Positions 61,028 to 64,000 of a stretch of DNA of 64,000 nt are shown here, one piece after another. Made by a program: the position numbers and the translations under genes. Under the pieces are notes generated by a model. The model did no database searches, had not been told where the DNA came from, and saw only the letters and a program-made list of their open reading frames with translations. Location: the NCBI GenBank assembly GCA_905178155.1, contig CAJINV010000004.1, forward strand, positions 7,034,358 through 7,098,357, written 5' to 3'. The first letter of the stretch is position 1. Each line of letters begins with the position of its first letter. The DNA comes from Amoebophrya sp. A120 (lineage: Eukaryota > Sar > Dinophyceae > Syndiniales > Amoebophryaceae).

Positions 61028-64000
61028 TCAACCGTCGAGAATCTCGTCTTCATCGTCCTCCGCAACATCGTCCTCAAACGAATCTTCCCCCCCAACAGCC
61101 TCGTCATCCTCCTGTGCCCACAACTGTTCCACCTCACTCCATGGCAGCGGAATCTCGTCGCCATACTTTTCCTCCAGCGCCGCCCGGAACTTGTCGACTA
61201 CCCCGAGGTCGTGCAGGATGTCGTTTTTGAACTCGCACGCTTCCATAATCATTTCCAGCCGGCACTTGAGCGGCTTGAAGTCGTAAACCAAGTACGGATC
61301 GTCTTCGAATTCGGTGCCGACCAGGTTCATCCGCCGCCGCGGGTGCTCCTTGTTGGGGACTGCTCTTCTCGGTAAGTGTGGATGGATCAACCGCCACACG
61401 ATGTGGTCCAGAGCCCGTAACCCATCCGCGAAGTGCTGGTCGAACAGTTCCGCGAGACGTAACGAGTTTGCTCGATAGTTTTTCTTTTGATCCGACTGTG
61501 ACTCTATAACGGGCGTTTGTGGTTGTACCGCGGAAGTGGCCGCATTCGTACTGGTTCTGTGCTGGGTGATGTCGTTGTTTTCGTCTTCGTTTTCATCTTC
61601 TTCATCACTGTCATCTTCTTCTTCTTCTCCACCAACATCGGATGCACCAAAAAATCCATCCCTCTTCCACATGTAGTCGCAGGTATCGGCATAGTGTGCC
61701 ACTGCGGCTTGCGCTTGCAGTTGAATTCTTTCTTTTGTAAATTCCTTCTCGTCCAGAGCTTTGCAAAACGCCAACAGCTCGTCCTTGTTCTTTTCGTTGC
61801 AGCTCGATTGCCGCTCTAAGTTGTGGACCAACATCTTGAACGCGAGGTCACAGTCTCCGTCCCCGTTGTAGATCCCTCGGAAGAAATCGAACTTTTTCAA
61901 GCCGGTAAGAAAGAGAACGCCAATCTCCTCCGCCGCGGCCATTCCGTCCATATTGGACACGGCAAAGATCAGTTTGCAGAGCTCCTCCTTCTGTGTCTCC
62001 ACAAGCGCTTTTCGGTCTGCGTCTCGCCGTATCAAGTGTAAAAGTGTCTGGGTCTGGAAGATTGCGAGATTTGTCATGCATATTTCGGATCACGCAAATG
62101 GCGTCTGATGCAGGCAAAAGCATCACAGGTTTTGAGCACGCCTCATGATGCCTCTGCCGCATGAGAAACTTCCTACTTGCGTGCCAAGAAATGGACAGCT
62201 TTTGGCGCTCATGCAACACAAATTTTTGTGTGTTCCAGAGTTTGCGTCACAAGTTCCAACCCTTCCACACCCAGACATTTTTGCATTTGATACGCCGTGA
62301 CTCGCTCGAGTGCATCGAGTCAAACCACTTGAAAGCAGCGGCATCGTCGTGCCGGAACAGCTGGACCCGCAGCCGTCTCGCGTATCTCTCCCGCTGCTCC
62401 CACGCGAAATACCGCCCGCCGAAAAGCTTCTCGTGCTTGGCCCATTCCCGCTGCGGGAGCGAGAAGATGGCCGTCGTAATTGCCAAAATCACACCGATAT
62501 GGATTGCAAATATGTCTGGGTCTGGAAGATTCCGAGATTTGTCATGCGGTTTTTACAAGCTCTGCCAAGTCTGGAATGCAGGGCGTAGCGTCACAGATTC
62601 TGCAGCCCCTTGGTGATGCCTACTCTGCATGAGAAATGCCCTCTCAGCATGGCCAGAAATGGGGACCTTTTGCAAGTCATGCAACACAGATTTGTGTATG
62701 ATCCGCAACACGCATCACAAGTTTGCATCCTTCCAGACCCAGACATTTTTGCGTTTGATAGCTGATCTGCTTTTTCCGGTTGTAGAGCTCGTCGATTTTA
62801 TCCCGCGCAGTTTCATCGCTTTCGTATCAAGTGCAAAAAAGTCTGAATCTGGAAACTTGTAATGCTCGGTTGGGAATAGTGAATGCTCTGCAATGCACAG
62901 CCCAGCATGAGAAATATCTGCGCTACTTAGTGTTGCGCTCTTCGCATGACAAGCTGCGTTTTTGCATGACACCAGGCAAAAGGCTCTCTTCTTGGACACG
63001 CATCACAAACTCCCCAGTCATGCCAGACAAGCATGACAAACTTGCATCCACATTCTTCCAGACCTCCCAGACATTTTTGCATTTGATATTTCGGCTTGTT
63101 CGGCTTGTCCCCCGAACGGCAACCACGTTTCTGGCAGAAGCTCAGGACAGTATTTCTTCGCCTCTTCGTATTCTTTCAACCCGGCGTGCGCTTTCAGCTC
63201 CAGCAGCAGGCTCTCGATGACCTCCCAGCTGCGGTCGTATAGGAAGCTTTGACCTTGTTCCAGGGTGAGGTTTTCAAAGACGTCCTGCAGCTGGTCCCCG
63301 AAAGCATCACCACTTTTGAAAACCTCCTCCGCAGGTCTTCCCGCCAAAAATTTCTCGCGGTCGAACTCCCCCGCAGAGATCACGAACTGGAAGTATGGAG
63401 TTGTAGAACGACGGGTTATTTTTCGGCGTTTTTTGTTGTTATTGTTAACGCTTGCTGCAGCAACATCCCGCTGGTCGTCATAGTCATCAGCTTCCTCAGC
63501 CTGATCTCCGTAGTAGTCAATCTCGGTTGCGGGGTCCAAAAACGCCTCTGGGTGATCATGCTCATAGGGAACAAGGCTGTCTGGTGCGGAGGTCCCACGT
63601 GTACTAGTTCCTGTGGACGAGGTAATATTTTGATTGCTCTTCCCTTCCATCGCAACTGCGAGATCATCTTCATCGTGGTAAGGCTCCTCCTGCTCAGCAT
63701 CATTATCATTTTCCCAACACTCTTCTTCATCCCCCGCCCTCCAATACAGCCACTTTAAACGATGGACCGGCGGCCGCAGCTCTTCTTCGGCCAAAATGGC
63801 GTCGAGAATGACGTCTTGGTTGCACAGATCTGCGACTGTTCTTACTTTTGTCGGGTCCACAAGCTGTTCGACGACTTTGGAGCCACTCATGTTACGAATC
63901 TTGATGGTGCGGAGCCGTTTTTTAACATTGGCTTTATTCGAGGAAGTTGTGGAGGTGGAGTTACTGGAGGTGGTTGCAGGAACTGCGTGGTTCGCTGCGT
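61028..64000 (-). CDS. Acidic hypothetical protein, cut by the right edge
   Basis: The frame is open to position 64000 beyond the first ATG at 63890, so the 5' part is missing. Exons: 63089-64000, 62761-62824, 62293-62497, 61028-62029, about 720 codons in the window. All three introns are family B introners and excision reads QAESDETARDKIDELYNRK and KKQIGVILAITT and SESRRDADRKALVE. The protein alternates ordered helical parts (LRRLVQLF-like stretch near RYARRLRVQLFRHDDAA, and IVWRLIHPHLPRRAVPNKEH) with acidic runs (GGEEEEDDSDEEDENEDEN) and ends DEDEILDG. No family recognised; acidic tails are common in nuclear or chaperone-binding proteins. Confidence 0.72.
62030..62292. mobile_element. Introner, family B
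   Basis: 263 bp, repeat CGCCG. Ends TATCAAGTGTAAAAGTGTCT and CAGACATTTTTGCATTTGATA. Excision joins HSSESRR to DADRKALVE in frame. Confidence 0.87.
62498..62760. mobile_element. Introner, family B, eroded flanks
   Basis: 263 bp. Ends TATGGATTGCAAATATGTCT and CAGACATTTTTGCGTTTGATA. The flanking repeat is no longer clear. Excision near it gives RKKQIGVILAI in frame. Confidence 0.8.
62825..63088. mobile_element. Introner, family B
   Basis: 264 bp, repeat TTTCG. Ends TATCAAGTGCAAAAAAGTCT and CAGACATTTTTGCATTTGATA. Excision joins GGQAES to DETARDKID in frame. Only 64 bases of exon separate it from the previous copy. Confidence 0.86.

Noticed and set aside
1525-63088. CRISPR-like repeats
   Set aside because: The repeated units are inverted ends of scattered inserts within eukaryotic exons. 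There is no regular repeat-spacer array.

Overview
The window looks like a nuclear contig of a syndinian dinoflagellate of the Amoebophrya type. Genes are long, intron-rich and all on the minus strand. The proteins are rich in Ser, Gln, Pro and Ala. Coding exons are packed with introner elements: short transposon-like inserts with inverted ends and target-site duplications that act as introns without regular GT-AG borders. Invasive introns of this kind have been reported in Amoebophrya; the species assignment is inference. I see no bacterial, organellar or viral features.

Layout, right to left in the direction of transcription: 61028-64000 is the 3' part of an acidic protein gene cut by the window edge. 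About 2.1 kb without a supported gene follows. 56946 to about 58860 is a gene with ordinary GT-AG introns, one phase slip and no introners. A short inverted-repeat element lies at 56089-56824. 53458-54408 is a two-exon gene. 49689 to about 53330 is an ATP-grasp-like gene with five introners. 10752-48287 reads as one gene of about 37.5 kb with roughly 8,500 codons and about 48 introners. 845-9108 encodes a protein with TRAF-type zinc fingers and ankyrin repeats.

I count 61 introner-like elements in 13 sequence families (A to M). Almost all begin TAT, end ATA, sit between direct repeats of 4-10 bp and carry several copies of a box TTTGTNATGC. I joined exons across each element by hand. Removing one element plus one repeat copy restores the reading frame in about 58 of 61 cases, which is the main evidence for the gene models. 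Elements are found only inside genes, never in the roughly 8.7 kb of intergenic DNA, and not in the two genes at 53.4-58.9 kb. Element coordinates below give the body between the two repeat copies, and repeats are written on the + strand.

A few places need a one-base change at a homopolymer to stay in frame (about 22.83, 42.73 and 57.89 kb). Two element junctions (17.2 and 26.8 kb) are one base off. These may be assembly errors or real shifts. Exon borders were read by eye and could move by a few bases.
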